Origin: Stentor roeselii
Lineage: Eukaryota; Ciliophora; Heterotrichea; Heterotrichida; Stentoridae
NCBI GenBank assembly: GCA_006503475.1
Contig: RSEH01000109.1
Location: 62,001 to 126,000, forward strand
DNA length: 64,000 nucleotides
Direction: 5' to 3'
Under the pieces are notes generated by a model. It was given only the letters and a program-made list of their open reading frames with translations, was not told the origin of the DNA and searched no databases. Position numbers and translations under genes: made by a program. Position 1 is the stretch's first letter. Each line of letters opens with the position of its first letter. Positions 56,211 to 64,000 of the stretch are shown in pieces.

Positions 56211-58157
56211 CTAGGTTTTTATTAAGATATTTTCTTTACAAATACAATAGTCCAAGTTGCAGTCATCCAAATCAAAACTAGTCATCTGGATAAACACTTT
56301 AGTTTCATTCACCTGAAAAGTAGTAGCAGGGTAGCTCTGTACAGGTAAATAGTGCTTAGAATGAACGATTCTTTTAAAAGTGCAAAAGTTAACTCTTCCT
56401 TTAAACCTCAAGTCCTTATCAACAACACCTTCAAACTCATAAAGAGTGTCCCATCCTCTCCCATAAGGCATAAGTTCAAATTTTTTAACTTGCAAGTCTT
56501 CAACCTGAGGAGCTAAACATTTTTTCTGACTTCTAAAGCTACAATACTCAAAAGTGTTTTTCACCAGGTCTAAAATTTTCATCTTAACCACCAAGTCGAA
56601 TTGATCTTTTTTGTCAATAATTTGAAATTCTTTGATATTACAAAACATGCGAGTGACTCCAATGTCTTCACAAGTCCTGTCCTTTTTCGGACTTTCTCTA
56701 AAAAAACTGATGACGTCATCAACTTGGATCTTTTTCTTCTCATTCAAATACTCTTCTAAGGTCCATCTTTCATATGGAAAAAAAGCGATTTCCTTCATAG
56801 ACAAGTGAATATCATATCTTCCAATCAATTCCTCAGAACTTTCCTTTAAACTCTTTAAACTTTTCCACTTTCTCTCAATTCCAGGAGAACAAACCAGAAA
56901 AGTCAAAGGTGTTCTTTGGTCCATAAAGCCTTTTTCATTAAATTTCATATTTGGGTTGATCCTTCCATGATCTCCAAGTAAAAAAATAACGATTTCTTGA
57001 TTTTGTTCCTGGTACCATTCAAGAGTTTTCCTTAAAAAAGCGACAAGGTCTTTATCAACAGTTTTAACATTTCCAGAGTTTTCATGAGCAGCGTCCATAT
57101 GAACATAAGCAAAACGATTGTTTTTTTTATAGTTAGTAAGATACTGAAACGTGTAATCAAGTGAGTAAAAATGTGAGTCTTCCTGCCCTAAACATCTTTG
57201 TTTCTCTGAAAAATCATGAAACCCGAAAACCCTAAAAGCGACTTTCCAGAAGTTAACAAAAACATGATCCGCGTAAATTTTTCGTCCAAAAGATTTTACC
57301 ATGAAATCGAAAACTGTGTCATAAGAAAACATTGTTGTGTAGCCTAGACGGGAAAAAAACCTCCAAATCGAAAATTCCTGTAATTTTTGATAGGCTGGGT
57401 ATGAAGATAACTTTTTGTAGTCCTCGCCTTGCAAGAACTTATCGTGGAACTCTTCAGATTGACCGTAAATTAAAGGAACCATGTTAGGACGAGTGTTGAT
57501 TCCTGTTGTTGTCGACACTTTAAAGTCTATAAAATCATAACTTTCAAGAGATTCCAGATATTTCACTGTTCGTGGCCAGTTAATCCGCGCGCTGGCTCTA
57601 GAAACTGAATCAAAAATAAGGATAAGTACTGTAAATGGCTTTTTTTCAGTGATTTTTAATGTTTTAGAGATTTCTTCTGCTTTTTTAGAAATTGAGTCGT
57701 CATAGTTGTTGAATACAAAAGCGAAGTAGTCTTCTTTGTATGAAGAACACTTTACTATTAAGTGTTGAGCTTCTTTCTTTCGTTCGTAGTCGTATTTCCA
57801 AATGTTTCCTGCTCCGATCGACCCTCCAAGGAACTGAGGCTGGAGAAGGTCTTGATTGAACCTCGGGTTTTCTTCAAGACAGTCAATGTAAAGTTTTTTG
57901 CCTTTGAAAAAAACTTGAGAGTCACTTTTGGGACATTCGGGATATTCTTTATATTTCCAGAAGACTTTCACTTCTTCTTGAGAAAAATGTAAGGATCTGA
58001 TTCTTTCTCTGCCTGAGACTTGATGGAATAAGGTGTTCACTACCACTGATGATGACTTTAGTGGATCGTTTGAGATGGAAAATAAGGAGGCTTGTAAAAA
58101 ATAGTAAAGAATGAAGACCGCAATGACTATAGAGATTTTTATTGTTAGTTTTTTCAT
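56211..58157 (-). CDS. DUF229/sulfatase-fold type II membrane protein
   Basis: 648 residues from ATG 58157 (MKKLTIKISIVIAVFILYYF), which places the membrane anchor at residues 7-26 as usual for this type. The frame has an earlier Met at 58190, but that would overlap the opposing gene's start. The body matches DUF229 in the alkaline phosphatase/sulfatase superfamily: LILIFDSVSRASARINWPRT (usual IDSVSR), NMVPLIYGQS, IFLLGDHGRINPN and the final His/Asp region. Animal, fungal and nematode members are ER/Golgi or secreted proteins of unclear activity; a metal-dependent hydrolase or transferase is plausible. No intron. Confidence 0.88.
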   Translation of the reverse strand: MKKLTIKISIVIAVFILYYFLQASLFSISNDPLKSSSVVVNTLFHQVSGRERIRSLHFSQEEVKVFWKYKEYPECPKSDSQVFFKGKKLYIDCLEENPRFNQDLLQPQFLGGSIGAGNIWKYDYERKKEAQHLIVKCSSYKEDYFAFVFNNYDDSISKKAEEISKTLKITEKKPFTVLILIFDSVSRASARINWPRTVKYLESLESYDFIDFKVSTTTGINTRPNMVPLIYGQSEEFHDKFLQGEDYKKLSSYPAYQKLQEFSIWRFFSRLGYTTMFSYDTVFDFMVKSFGRKIYADHVFVNFWKVAFRVFGFHDFSEKQRCLGQEDSHFYSLDYTFQYLTNYKKNNRFAYVHMDAAHENSGNVKTVDKDLVAFLRKTLEWYQEQNQEIVIFLLGDHGRINPNMKFNEKGFMDQRTPLTFLVCSPGIERKWKSLKSLKESSEELIGRYDIHLSMKEIAFFPYERWTLEEYLNEKKKIQVDDVISFFRESPKKDRTCEDIGVTRMFCNIKEFQIIDKKDQFDLVVKMKILDLVKNTFEYCSFRSQKKCLAPQVEDLQVKKFELMPYGRGWDTLYEFEGVVDKDLRFKGRVNFCTFKRIVHSKHYLPVQSYPATTFQVNETKVFIQMTSFDLDDCNLDYCICKENILIKT

Positions 58158-58164
58158 TATTATT
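58158..58164. promoter_or_regulatory. 7-bp spacer between divergent start codons
   Basis: Sequence tattatt between ATG 58157 (minus) and ATG 58165 (plus); the two ATGs and spacer together read CATTATTATTATG. The spacer cannot hold two promoters, so start sites or promoters must lie inside the coding sequences, or one of the two start assignments is wrong. Confidence 0.5.
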
Positions 58165-58611
58165 ATGCAATATCGAAAGAAATTAAACATTTCTGACTTG
58201 TTTATTACTGGAACTGCCAGCCCTTACAAATCTCCTTCATCGAAGGTATCGTCTATTGACCTGGGAAACAGAAAAGTTTCTGCAACACCTGATTCAAAGA
58301 AATCCTACACTAACTATTCATTGAAGAGCAAGTGGTACATGAAAGGACACAAGTTTACCACAATCTACCAAGCAAAAGCCCCTAAACCCGCACCTAAACT
58401 TTCATTAGCTGGTACAACCCACACTTCATTTAATGGGTCTCAACTACGTCCAGCTTTATTGCTTCAACAGAAAATATTCTCAAGAATGCGAAATCAAAAC
58501 AGTCTTCTAATGACGAAAAAGCAGCCTCCAAAGTCAGCATCTTTGCAAAGAAGAAGCAGTTCAAAAAACTTGCAAGTTGATTTCCATGAACTAGAGTCAT
58601 GGATAACATAG
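58165..58611 (+). CDS. Basic disordered protein of unknown family
   Basis: 148 residues from ATG 58165 (MQYRKKLNISDLFITG). An in-frame upstream Met at 58111 would add a hydrophobic antisense stretch belonging to the DUF229 gene. The protein is rich in Ser, Lys, Pro and Thr (KWYMKGHKFTTIYQAK, KQPPKSASLQRRSSS), without membrane helix or coiled coil after that start. It converges on the CDPK-type gene (99 bp between stops). Function unknown. Confidence 0.65.
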   Translation: MQYRKKLNISDLFITGTASPYKSPSSKVSSIDLGNRKVSATPDSKKSYTNYSLKSKWYMKGHKFTTIYQAKAPKPAPKLSLAGTTHTSFNGSQLRPALLLQQKIFSRMRNQNSLLMTKKQPPKSASLQRRSSSKNLQVDFHELESWIT

Positions 58612-58710
58612 TTAAAATTATGTATTTTCATAAATTTCTAAAACATTCAAATACTTCTCACACTTAATCTCTTATTTAATCATTTAAAAGTAAATTATTT
58701 AAAATTCTAA

Positions 58711-60102
58711 CTATTCATCTTTTTTCTTCAAATAACAGCGAAACTCTTGAAAGTCAATTGAACCATCTTGATTAGAGTCAGCTTCTTTCATAAAATTAAT
58801 CAATTCCTTATCTTCCACATCTTTTCCAATTGCATTTGCGATTTCTTCAATACTAATGAGTCCATCTCCATTAACATCAAGTTCCATAAAAGCCTTTTTC
58901 AACTTTTCCTCAGTCAATTCTTGTTCCCAGTCAACCAAGGCAGTGATGAACTCAGAATAACTAACAACTCCACTTTTATCAGTATCGATTGACTTGATTA
59001 TTTGAATTGGATTCGAAATTACTGCTCCTGTGCTTTTTAAACCTTCGAGAATCTCTTCTGAAGAAAGCATTCCGTCACCGTTCACGTCCATTGATTTGAA
59101 AACGGAGATAAAATGATTGACTTTGTTTTGAATTGAAGTTTTTTGAACTAGAAATGAAAGAAGGGCTCTTTTGAACTTGCTTTTTTTTGTGAATTTGCAG
59201 AGATGTTTTAAGGTTCGACTGGAAATACGGACTTTTTCGGCCGATTGGGTCTCTTGGATGATTTCACTTTGAATTATTTCTCGAGCTGTTGGCCTTTCTT
59301 CGTAGTTTTTATTTAGCATTGATATGATCAAGTTTTTGAGGCTGGGTGAAAAAGAATACCAAGCCCTTTCAGAGAAACTCGGTTGAGCCGTATTGATATG
59401 TAAAAAAAACTCTTGCTCATTAGAAATATCCTGAAAAGGTGGTTTTCCACATGCCATGATATAAAGAATAACTCCAAAGCTCCAAATATCACTACTCTTA
59501 AAATAATTTTCTGAAAAAGTTTCAGGTGCTCGATAAAGACGAGAAGAATTTTCATCAAAACTTTTCCCAATTCCTGAAATTTTAATAGATGACTCTTCCG
59601 AATCATCAACAAAAAAAATCTCTTCAGGAATAAGATGATTATGAGAAATTCCAACACTGTGTAAATAGACAAGACCAGAAGCGATTTCTTTCATGTATTT
59701 TAAGAGGATGTCTTGAGGTAAGCTTCTTCTTCTGGTGATCTTTTCGAATAGTTCGCCTCCTGTGCAGTGCTCATAAATCACATGCACAAAGTGAGCTTCT
59801 TGATATACTTCGATTATGTTTACTAGATTTGGATGGTCTAATTGTTGGAGTTGCTGAATTTCGATGATTGTGTTGCTTGCATTTTCTTGGTCTATTTGAA
59901 TTGATCTTAAAACTCGATTTTCGCTTGTAATTTTGTCGATTAATAGGAAGATGGATTCATTTGACTCTTCTGAAAGCTTATCTTCGATTTTGTAGTTTAT
60001 GCGAAAGTTAGATTTTTTTATTTCGGTTTTTTTTGGACTTAGGATTGCGGAACTTTGTTTTAAGTGCTTCCTGACAGTTGACTTTGATGTGCAGTTTCCC
60101 AT
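58711..60102 (-). CDS. CDPK-like protein: pseudokinase plus four intact EF-hands
   Basis: A 463-residue protein with the calcium-dependent protein kinase layout. N-terminus MGNCTSKS is a strong myristoylation site with an adjacent palmitoylatable Cys4. The kinase domain (about 35-285) has lost catalytic residues: the beta-3 Lys is Arg66 (VLRSI), HRDLKPEN is HNHLIPEE (D to H156, N to E161) and DFG is GIG (D to G177). APE and the C-lobe are intact. A junction region follows, then four canonical EF-hands (D339-E350, D373-E384, D409-E420, D442-E453). It may be a membrane-bound calcium-responsive scaffold. The frame is clean, so it is conserved rather than decayed. Confidence 0.9.
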   Translation of the reverse strand: MGNCTSKSTVRKHLKQSSAILSPKKTEIKKSNFRINYKIEDKLSEESNESIFLLIDKITSENRVLRSIQIDQENASNTIIEIQQLQQLDHPNLVNIIEVYQEAHFVHVIYEHCTGGELFEKITRRRSLPQDILLKYMKEIASGLVYLHSVGISHNHLIPEEIFFVDDSEESSIKISGIGKSFDENSSRLYRAPETFSENYFKSSDIWSFGVILYIMACGKPPFQDISNEQEFFLHINTAQPSFSERAWYSFSPSLKNLIISMLNKNYEERPTAREIIQSEIIQETQSAEKVRISSRTLKHLCKFTKKSKFKRALLSFLVQKTSIQNKVNHFISVFKSMDVNGDGMLSSEEILEGLKSTGAVISNPIQIIKSIDTDKSGVVSYSEFITALVDWEQELTEEKLKKAFMELDVNGDGLISIEEIANAIGKDVEDKELINFMKEADSNQDGSIDFQEFRCYLKKKDE

Positions 60103-60314
60103 TATTATATAGAATGAATAGTTACCATTATTAGGAATTTCTCATATTTATCAACGCACTCTTATCCAAATCAAAATAATCTAGCAATTTCTAATCCTTA
60201 TCATAAAATCTTTAATTCTATACAACTTAGAATATCATGTTTGTAAAAAAATATTCTACCCATAAATTATTCTAAAAAGTTGGAAAACAAAAGAAAATAA
60301 TCTATTATTCTGGA

Positions 60315-62876
60315 TTAGAAAACTGAGCAATTCGAGCAGGCTCTATTTGAAGTCGACTCTCTTTTAGCACCATGACTATTCATTTCGTTCCTTTTGATAT
60401 CACTGAGTGAGTTTTTTTGCCAGCTTTCATGATCTTTTTCTCCTAAACCCTGATGATTATTCTTAGTTTTTTTACTTTCTTCTTCAACTCTTCTAGAATT
60501 TTCATGACTATTAGAATGTCCCTTTTCTTCATCCTTATGTTGATGTTTTTCTACAACTATTTGATTTTCTTCCTTCAAGCCATATAAACCTTCATCTTTA
60601 TTTATTTTTCCACTTTTTGAACTTTCTTCATCATTTTCAACATTAACACCCTGAGCATCTTTGATATCAAGAACAACTTTCTCGTCATTATTTTTTCCTT
60701 TTTTTTCTTTTTCCCCTTTTTCCCCTTTTTCCCCTTTTTTCTCTTTTTTCTCTTTTTTCTCTTTTTTCTCTTTTTTTGAGTCACTCGACTTAGAACTGTT
60801 ACTTTTCATCTCCTGACTTGAAATCGAATGACTCGAGCTAGAACTCAAAGATTTTTTCCTCTGCTCTTCAGGAACAGGGTCAAGATTTTCATTTAATTTC
60901 TTGAAAGGAGGGTCATTAATATTTTCATAAATCATGATATCTTTATAATTCGCTTCATTTAATTCCGTAGGTTCAGTTTGAATCCGTTTTAAAATTTCAG
61001 TTTCATCAATTCCAGAAGAGTTACTCGAGTCTCTTTCATGAATTTGACTATTATCAATAACAACAGCCTGATCAAGTTCCGAGTGTTTTTCCTTTGAAGA
61101 CTTTGAAGACTTCGAAGACTTCGAATCCATCGAACTTGACGATCGAGACATTTTTTTTTCTTTATTTTTATGTTCAGGGCTGAGAGCATTTTCCAGAACT
61201 TGTAATTCCTGCAAAGTTTCTTCTTCAGAAGCGCTATATTCTTCATCTTTCACTGGAATTGAAGACTTCCGGCCGACTTCTTCTTCAAATTCGATTGGAT
61301 TGTGACTCACTTCCATTGAAAAGTCAGACTTGTCGTTAACGTTCACGAAATGACTTCCTCCGTATATGTCGATGCTGCTGATATCTGCGAATGGATGGCT
61401 TTTTACTCGCTGATGGTCTTCTGACTCTATTGTTGCAAGAGGAGAGCTCAGGGGAATCGTGTCTAAAACTTCTAAAGATCTTGAACTACTTGAACTGCTT
61501 GAACTGTTTGAACGACTTGGCTTTGATTCGAATAGTTTGTCTGTGCTGCTTAGATCGGTTAGTCTTCCTGGAGCTTCTTTTATTTCGATTGTTTCTTTAG
61601 GATTTGGTGAGTTTCTTTTGGAGGAATTTGAGGAATTTGAAGGAGGTTTAGAGGAATTTGAAGGAGTTTTTGAGGACTCTTTGATTTCGGAGGATTGGGG
61701 AATAGATTCATGTAGATCAACTTGTGGGATTGAACTTGAACTCGAACTGGAACTTTGACGTTTATGATGGATCATAGGGAGAGTCTCTGAAGGTTGATGG
61801 GTGTTAATTGGTGGAGACTCATAATTCAAATCCTTTGTAGGAAAAAAAGGTTCTGATTTAATTTCTTTACTTTTCGAACTGCTTTGAGATTTAGAAGACC
61901 TGCTCTGTCTTTCATTTTCTTCATTTTTTTTCAATTCCTCCAAATGATCACTTTTCCCTGAGATTACTTTTTCATTTTCTTTATTTCGAGGTTGATTGAT
62001 ATGAGAAAATTCATCAGTTGGGATTTCAAAAGTTTCAAATTTCGATTTTTTATTTTTTTTCTCTGTAGTCTCTTTTGTATAAGTCTCAGGGAATTCTTTA
62101 AGATTTGCAATGTCAACTGTTTCCTCAAAAGAACTGCTGCTACTACTGCTTGAGTTTTCTGGGAGTATTTGAAGGTTACTAGTAGGAACATGAGTATCTT
62201 CGATAGTCTCTATAAGCACCCCTTCATTAACCCTACTCTCTTCTTCTCTCAAGACATCTTCATTTTCCTTGACCTGATCCGGCTGTTCAAAGTTTTCTAC
62301 TAAAACTGGCTGAAGAGTACTCTCAGTATCTCGAAATCGATACCCTTGCTCAGATTCACTTTTACTCGACGAAGAGCTTTCATCAGAAGATTCACTTTCA
62401 CTATTCGATTTTTTATTATTTTTCTTTGTAGACTTTTTAGTATAATTCTCAGGAACTTCTTCAAAATTTTCAATTTCAACTTTTTCCTCTAAAGAACTAC
62501 TGCTTGAGTTCTTTGGAAGTTTTTTAGGGTCACTTGTGGGGACATGAGAACCTTCAATGATAGTCTCTATGAATACCTCTTGATTTACTTCTTTCTCTTT
62601 CAAGATTTCTTCATTTTGCTTTACTTGGTCTCTTTCTTCAAAGGTTTCTAAAGGGACTGGCTGAAGAGTGCTTTCAGTGTCTCGAAATCGGTAGGCTTCT
62701 TCGGAATCACTCTCGCTTGATGAAGAGCTTTCATCTGAAGAGTCACTTTCAGATTCTTCGTCGTGGGCATCGTCGTTGGACTTTTCTGAAGATGAAGACC
62801 TTGAATGAGGTTTTGGGTGTTTTAGATGCTTGGGATCTTCTAGTCCTCGTGATTCAATATCGACAAGACTGGCCAT
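60315..62876 (-). CDS. Serine-rich acidic low-complexity protein with tandem repeat and CaaX end
   Basis: 853 residues, probably disordered throughout; Ser, Glu, Lys and Asn dominate, with many SSSSSS runs and acidic CK2-like sites. Two tandem copies of a 117-residue unit occupy residues about 42-158 and 159-278, each with YRFRDTESTLQPV, (D/S)HVP(T)S and a Ser run followed by EE/ENFEEVPE-type text. A Lys/Glu/Gly run (EKKEKKEKKGEKGEKG) lies near 700-730, encoded by a 9-nt tandem repeat. The protein ends ACSNCSVF: the last four residues CSVF form a CaaX prenylation motif with a further Cys upstream. It may be a lipidated, phosphorylated cortical or surface-associated protein; function unknown. 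Confidence 0.8.
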   Translation of the reverse strand: MASLVDIESRGLEDPKHLKHPKPHSRSSSSEKSNDDAHDEESESDSSDESSSSSESDSEEAYRFRDTESTLQPVPLETFEERDQVKQNEEILKEKEVNQEVFIETIIEGSHVPTSDPKKLPKNSSSSSLEEKVEIENFEEVPENYTKKSTKKNNKKSNSESESSDESSSSSKSESEQGYRFRDTESTLQPVLVENFEQPDQVKENEDVLREEESRVNEGVLIETIEDTHVPTSNLQILPENSSSSSSSSFEETVDIANLKEFPETYTKETTEKKNKKSKFETFEIPTDEFSHINQPRNKENEKVISGKSDHLEELKKNEENERQSRSSKSQSSSKSKEIKSEPFFPTKDLNYESPPINTHQPSETLPMIHHKRQSSSSSSSSIPQVDLHESIPQSSEIKESSKTPSNSSKPPSNSSNSSKRNSPNPKETIEIKEAPGRLTDLSSTDKLFESKPSRSNSSSSSSSSRSLEVLDTIPLSSPLATIESEDHQRVKSHPFADISSIDIYGGSHFVNVNDKSDFSMEVSHNPIEFEEEVGRKSSIPVKDEEYSASEEETLQELQVLENALSPEHKNKEKKMSRSSSSMDSKSSKSSKSSKEKHSELDQAVVIDNSQIHERDSSNSSGIDETEILKRIQTEPTELNEANYKDIMIYENINDPPFKKLNENLDPVPEEQRKKSLSSSSSHSISSQEMKSNSSKSSDSKKEKKEKKEKKEKKGEKGEKGEKEKKGKNNDEKVVLDIKDAQGVNVENDEESSKSGKINKDEGLYGLKEENQIVVEKHQHKDEEKGHSNSHENSRRVEEESKKTKNNHQGLGEKDHESWQKNSLSDIKRNEMNSHGAKRESTSNRACSNCSVF
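60713..60777 (-). repeat. 9-nt minisatellite coding for Lys/Glu/Gly
   Basis: Plus-strand repeats ccccttttt (three copies) then ctctttttt (about four copies), all in frame with the minus gene. Length change would change the protein in steps of three residues. Confidence 0.8.
62043..62753 (-). repeat. Tandem duplication of a 351-bp coding unit
   Basis: Two adjacent copies of a 117-residue unit in the Ser-rich gene, recognised by paired copies of YRFRDTESTLQPV at residues 62 and 179 and the matching flanks. Copies have diverged but keep order, so the duplication is not recent. Confidence 0.8.
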
Positions 62877-63247
62877 TTATTATATTTTCCACATTGAAAA
62901 AGTTGTTACGAAAATTTCGGATTGATCTGAGGTTTGAAAGGGTTAGGAAAGTGATTTAAAAGTTTAGTGGAGAAAGGAGGGTTTATATGGAGGATTAAGG
63001 AAAGTTTTGAAAGATTTTTATTGAATTTGGTTTATACTTGATTTGATGAAAAGTTTTTAAAGGTAGAGATAATTTTAAAATTTGATTTGGATTGAGATTT
63101 TTAAATCATTATTGGTGTTGGCGCTTTTTTTTAATTTGATTGGAATTGGGAAGTTAATGAGGGGCTAGCATCAATTTTAGTTTACCTTCCAAAATAAAAT
63201 TCTCCATACCTCCAAATCCTTTTGAATAATTCTAAGAAACATTTTAA
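62877..63247. other. Intergenic region between divergent genes, 371 bp
   Basis: AT-rich. The half near the minus gene is rich in G and T; the half near the plus gene is rich in A, C and T and poor in G, the same polarity seen upstream of other plus genes. No gene seen. Confidence 0.5.
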
Positions 63248-64000
63248 ATGTCAAGAAAATCAAGAAAACCCGAAGACCCAACTTTACGTAAAGAACTAAA
63301 AAAGTTGCAAGTTGAAATCAATCAACTTAAAAAAGCTTCTAAAAATATTTACATTCTCAGCGGAAACGACCAACAAAAACTAATTCTAACGATTCAAGAA
63401 AATCTAAACCAAAACATCTACCCTCCTCCAAAATGCGCCAGAAGCAAGTCGCCCTTATCAAGAAGGCCAAACAAAAGCCCTGCATCAAAAACTCGACAAA
63501 ATTCTTCTCTGCCTGAAGTTGATAAAGAAAATTGTCCATCTTTCAGCGATAACGATTTCTTAAGTCCTCATTTTCCTAGTAGTCAAGAAGTGATTAAAGA
63601 AGAAAAAAATGAAACTTTTGAAAGTTTTTCAACTCTTTTGACGGAAAATCAAGAAAATTTAAAGACTACTGAAAATCAAATTCCTGAAAATCAGATGATG
63701 AAGATGTTGGAGGAACTTAAAAGAGAAAATGAAAAACTTAAATCGCAGATTAAACTAAGGCCGACTAGTGTGAAAAATAAAGATAAGTTTAAGAAAAAAC
63801 ATTTGAAGAATAAAGTTTCTTTTATTGAAAATAATGAAAAATCGTATGAAGGCTTGAATATGGTCCAAGGGTCTCTCGGAAATGGGCCTATGGCGCTAAA
63901 GTCTCAGAAAATTCTCAAAAATTCTAGAAATACATCAAGTCAGTTCAATGAACCTACTTTGATATCTATAAAAATTATGCCGCCAAGTGAAATTGTAAGG
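63248..64000 (+). CDS. Coiled-coil/basic protein, partial at right edge
   Basis: The frame is open from ATG 63248 (MSRKSRKPEDPTLRKEL) to the window end, 251 codons, and no stop is present. The N-terminal 35 residues form a charged helix (KKLQVEINQLKKASKN), then a Pro/Ser-rich linker, an acidic region, and another coiled segment (MMKMLEELKRENEKLKSQI). The final six bases are GTAAGG, a plausible splice donor, so an intron may cross the edge. Family unknown. It does not show as an uninterrupted ORF in a stop-to-stop view because the stop lies beyond the window. Confidence 0.75.
   Translation, partial: MSRKSRKPEDPTLRKELKKLQVEINQLKKASKNIYILSGNDQQKLILTIQENLNQNIYPPPKCARSKSPLSRRPNKSPASKTRQNSSLPEVDKENCPSFSDNDFLSPHFPSSQEVIKEEKNETFESFSTLLTENQENLKTTENQIPENQMMKMLEELKRENEKLKSQIKLRPTSVKNKDKFKKKHLKNKVSFIENNEKSYEGLNMVQGSLGNGPMALKSQKILKNSRNTSSQFNEPTLISIKIMPPSEIVR

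Noticed and set aside
61459-61758. Leucine/glutamate-rich plus ORFs opposite the Ser-rich gene
   Set aside because: Antisense readings of Ser-rich repeats; low complexity only.
1-64000. A non-standard ciliate genetic code (TAA/TAG as Gln or TGA as Trp)
   Set aside because: All three stops end conserved proteins at the right place, and every in-frame early stop is removed by a 15-nt intron except the unresolved 5.77 kb case and presumed non-genic patches.
1-64000. tRNA, rRNA, snRNA, CRISPR, transposon or virus-like sequences
   Set aside because: I scanned spacers for tRNA box B, U6-like motifs, transposase, reverse-transcriptase or capsid-like frames and terminal repeats; none was found.

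Overview
The window looks like part of a ciliate somatic (macronuclear) chromosome, most likely Stentor. Two things support this. First, genes are read with the standard code (TAA, TAG and TGA all end conserved proteins). Second, where a conserved or coding-like frame breaks, it is restored by removing exactly 15 nt bounded by GT and AG. I found 17 such introns on both strands, plus one ambiguous case. Introns this short together with the standard code are a known trait of Stentor. The DNA is AT-rich and extremely gene-dense: 51 genes in 64 kb. I see no tRNA, rRNA, CRISPR array, transposon or virus-like element.

Layout. 1-10.9 kb: coiled-coil protein, thiolase, SLC25 carrier, LMBRD2-like membrane protein, acylated pseudokinase, CEP19, a small three-exon mitochondrial-type gene, coiled-coil protein, Iwr1-like factor. 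10.9-23 kb: EF-hand protein, penicillin-amidase-like hydrolase, CCT8, TPR protein, proteasome beta-2 (PSMB7), CHCHD2/10, RING-CH/FHA protein, DYRK kinase. 23-31 kb: RING/PHR-like protein, Integrator subunit 4, two unknowns, short-chain dehydrogenase, syntaxin-16-like SNARE, coiled-coil protein. 31-41.4 kb: many small minus-strand genes (coiled-coil proteins, LYR/NDUFB9-like, J-protein, CAMK/SNF1-type kinase, ankyrin protein), then LRRC56, an RNASEK-like membrane protein and an oxoglutarate-carrier-like protein. 42-56 kb: membrane RING ligase, B-box/kelch protein, catalytically dead GH31, kinesin, exocyst Sec15, TAF9. 56-64 kb: DUF229 protein, CDPK-type pseudokinase, a serine-rich repeat protein with a CaaX end, and a gene running off the right edge.

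The genes do not form a pathway. They are typical eukaryotic housekeeping, signalling, membrane-traffic and cilia/basal-body genes (CEP19, LRRC56, kinesin) packed with almost no spacers. Divergent start codons lie as little as 7 bp apart, and two convergent genes share stop-codon bases. The most interesting items are the mini-intron set with a near-invariant A at position 10, the ultra-short divergent spacers, abrupt reversals of G/C strand skew inside single genes, two lipid-anchored pseudokinases, a GH31 protein that has lost all its catalytic residues, and a hidden three-exon gene visible only when 15-nt introns are removed.
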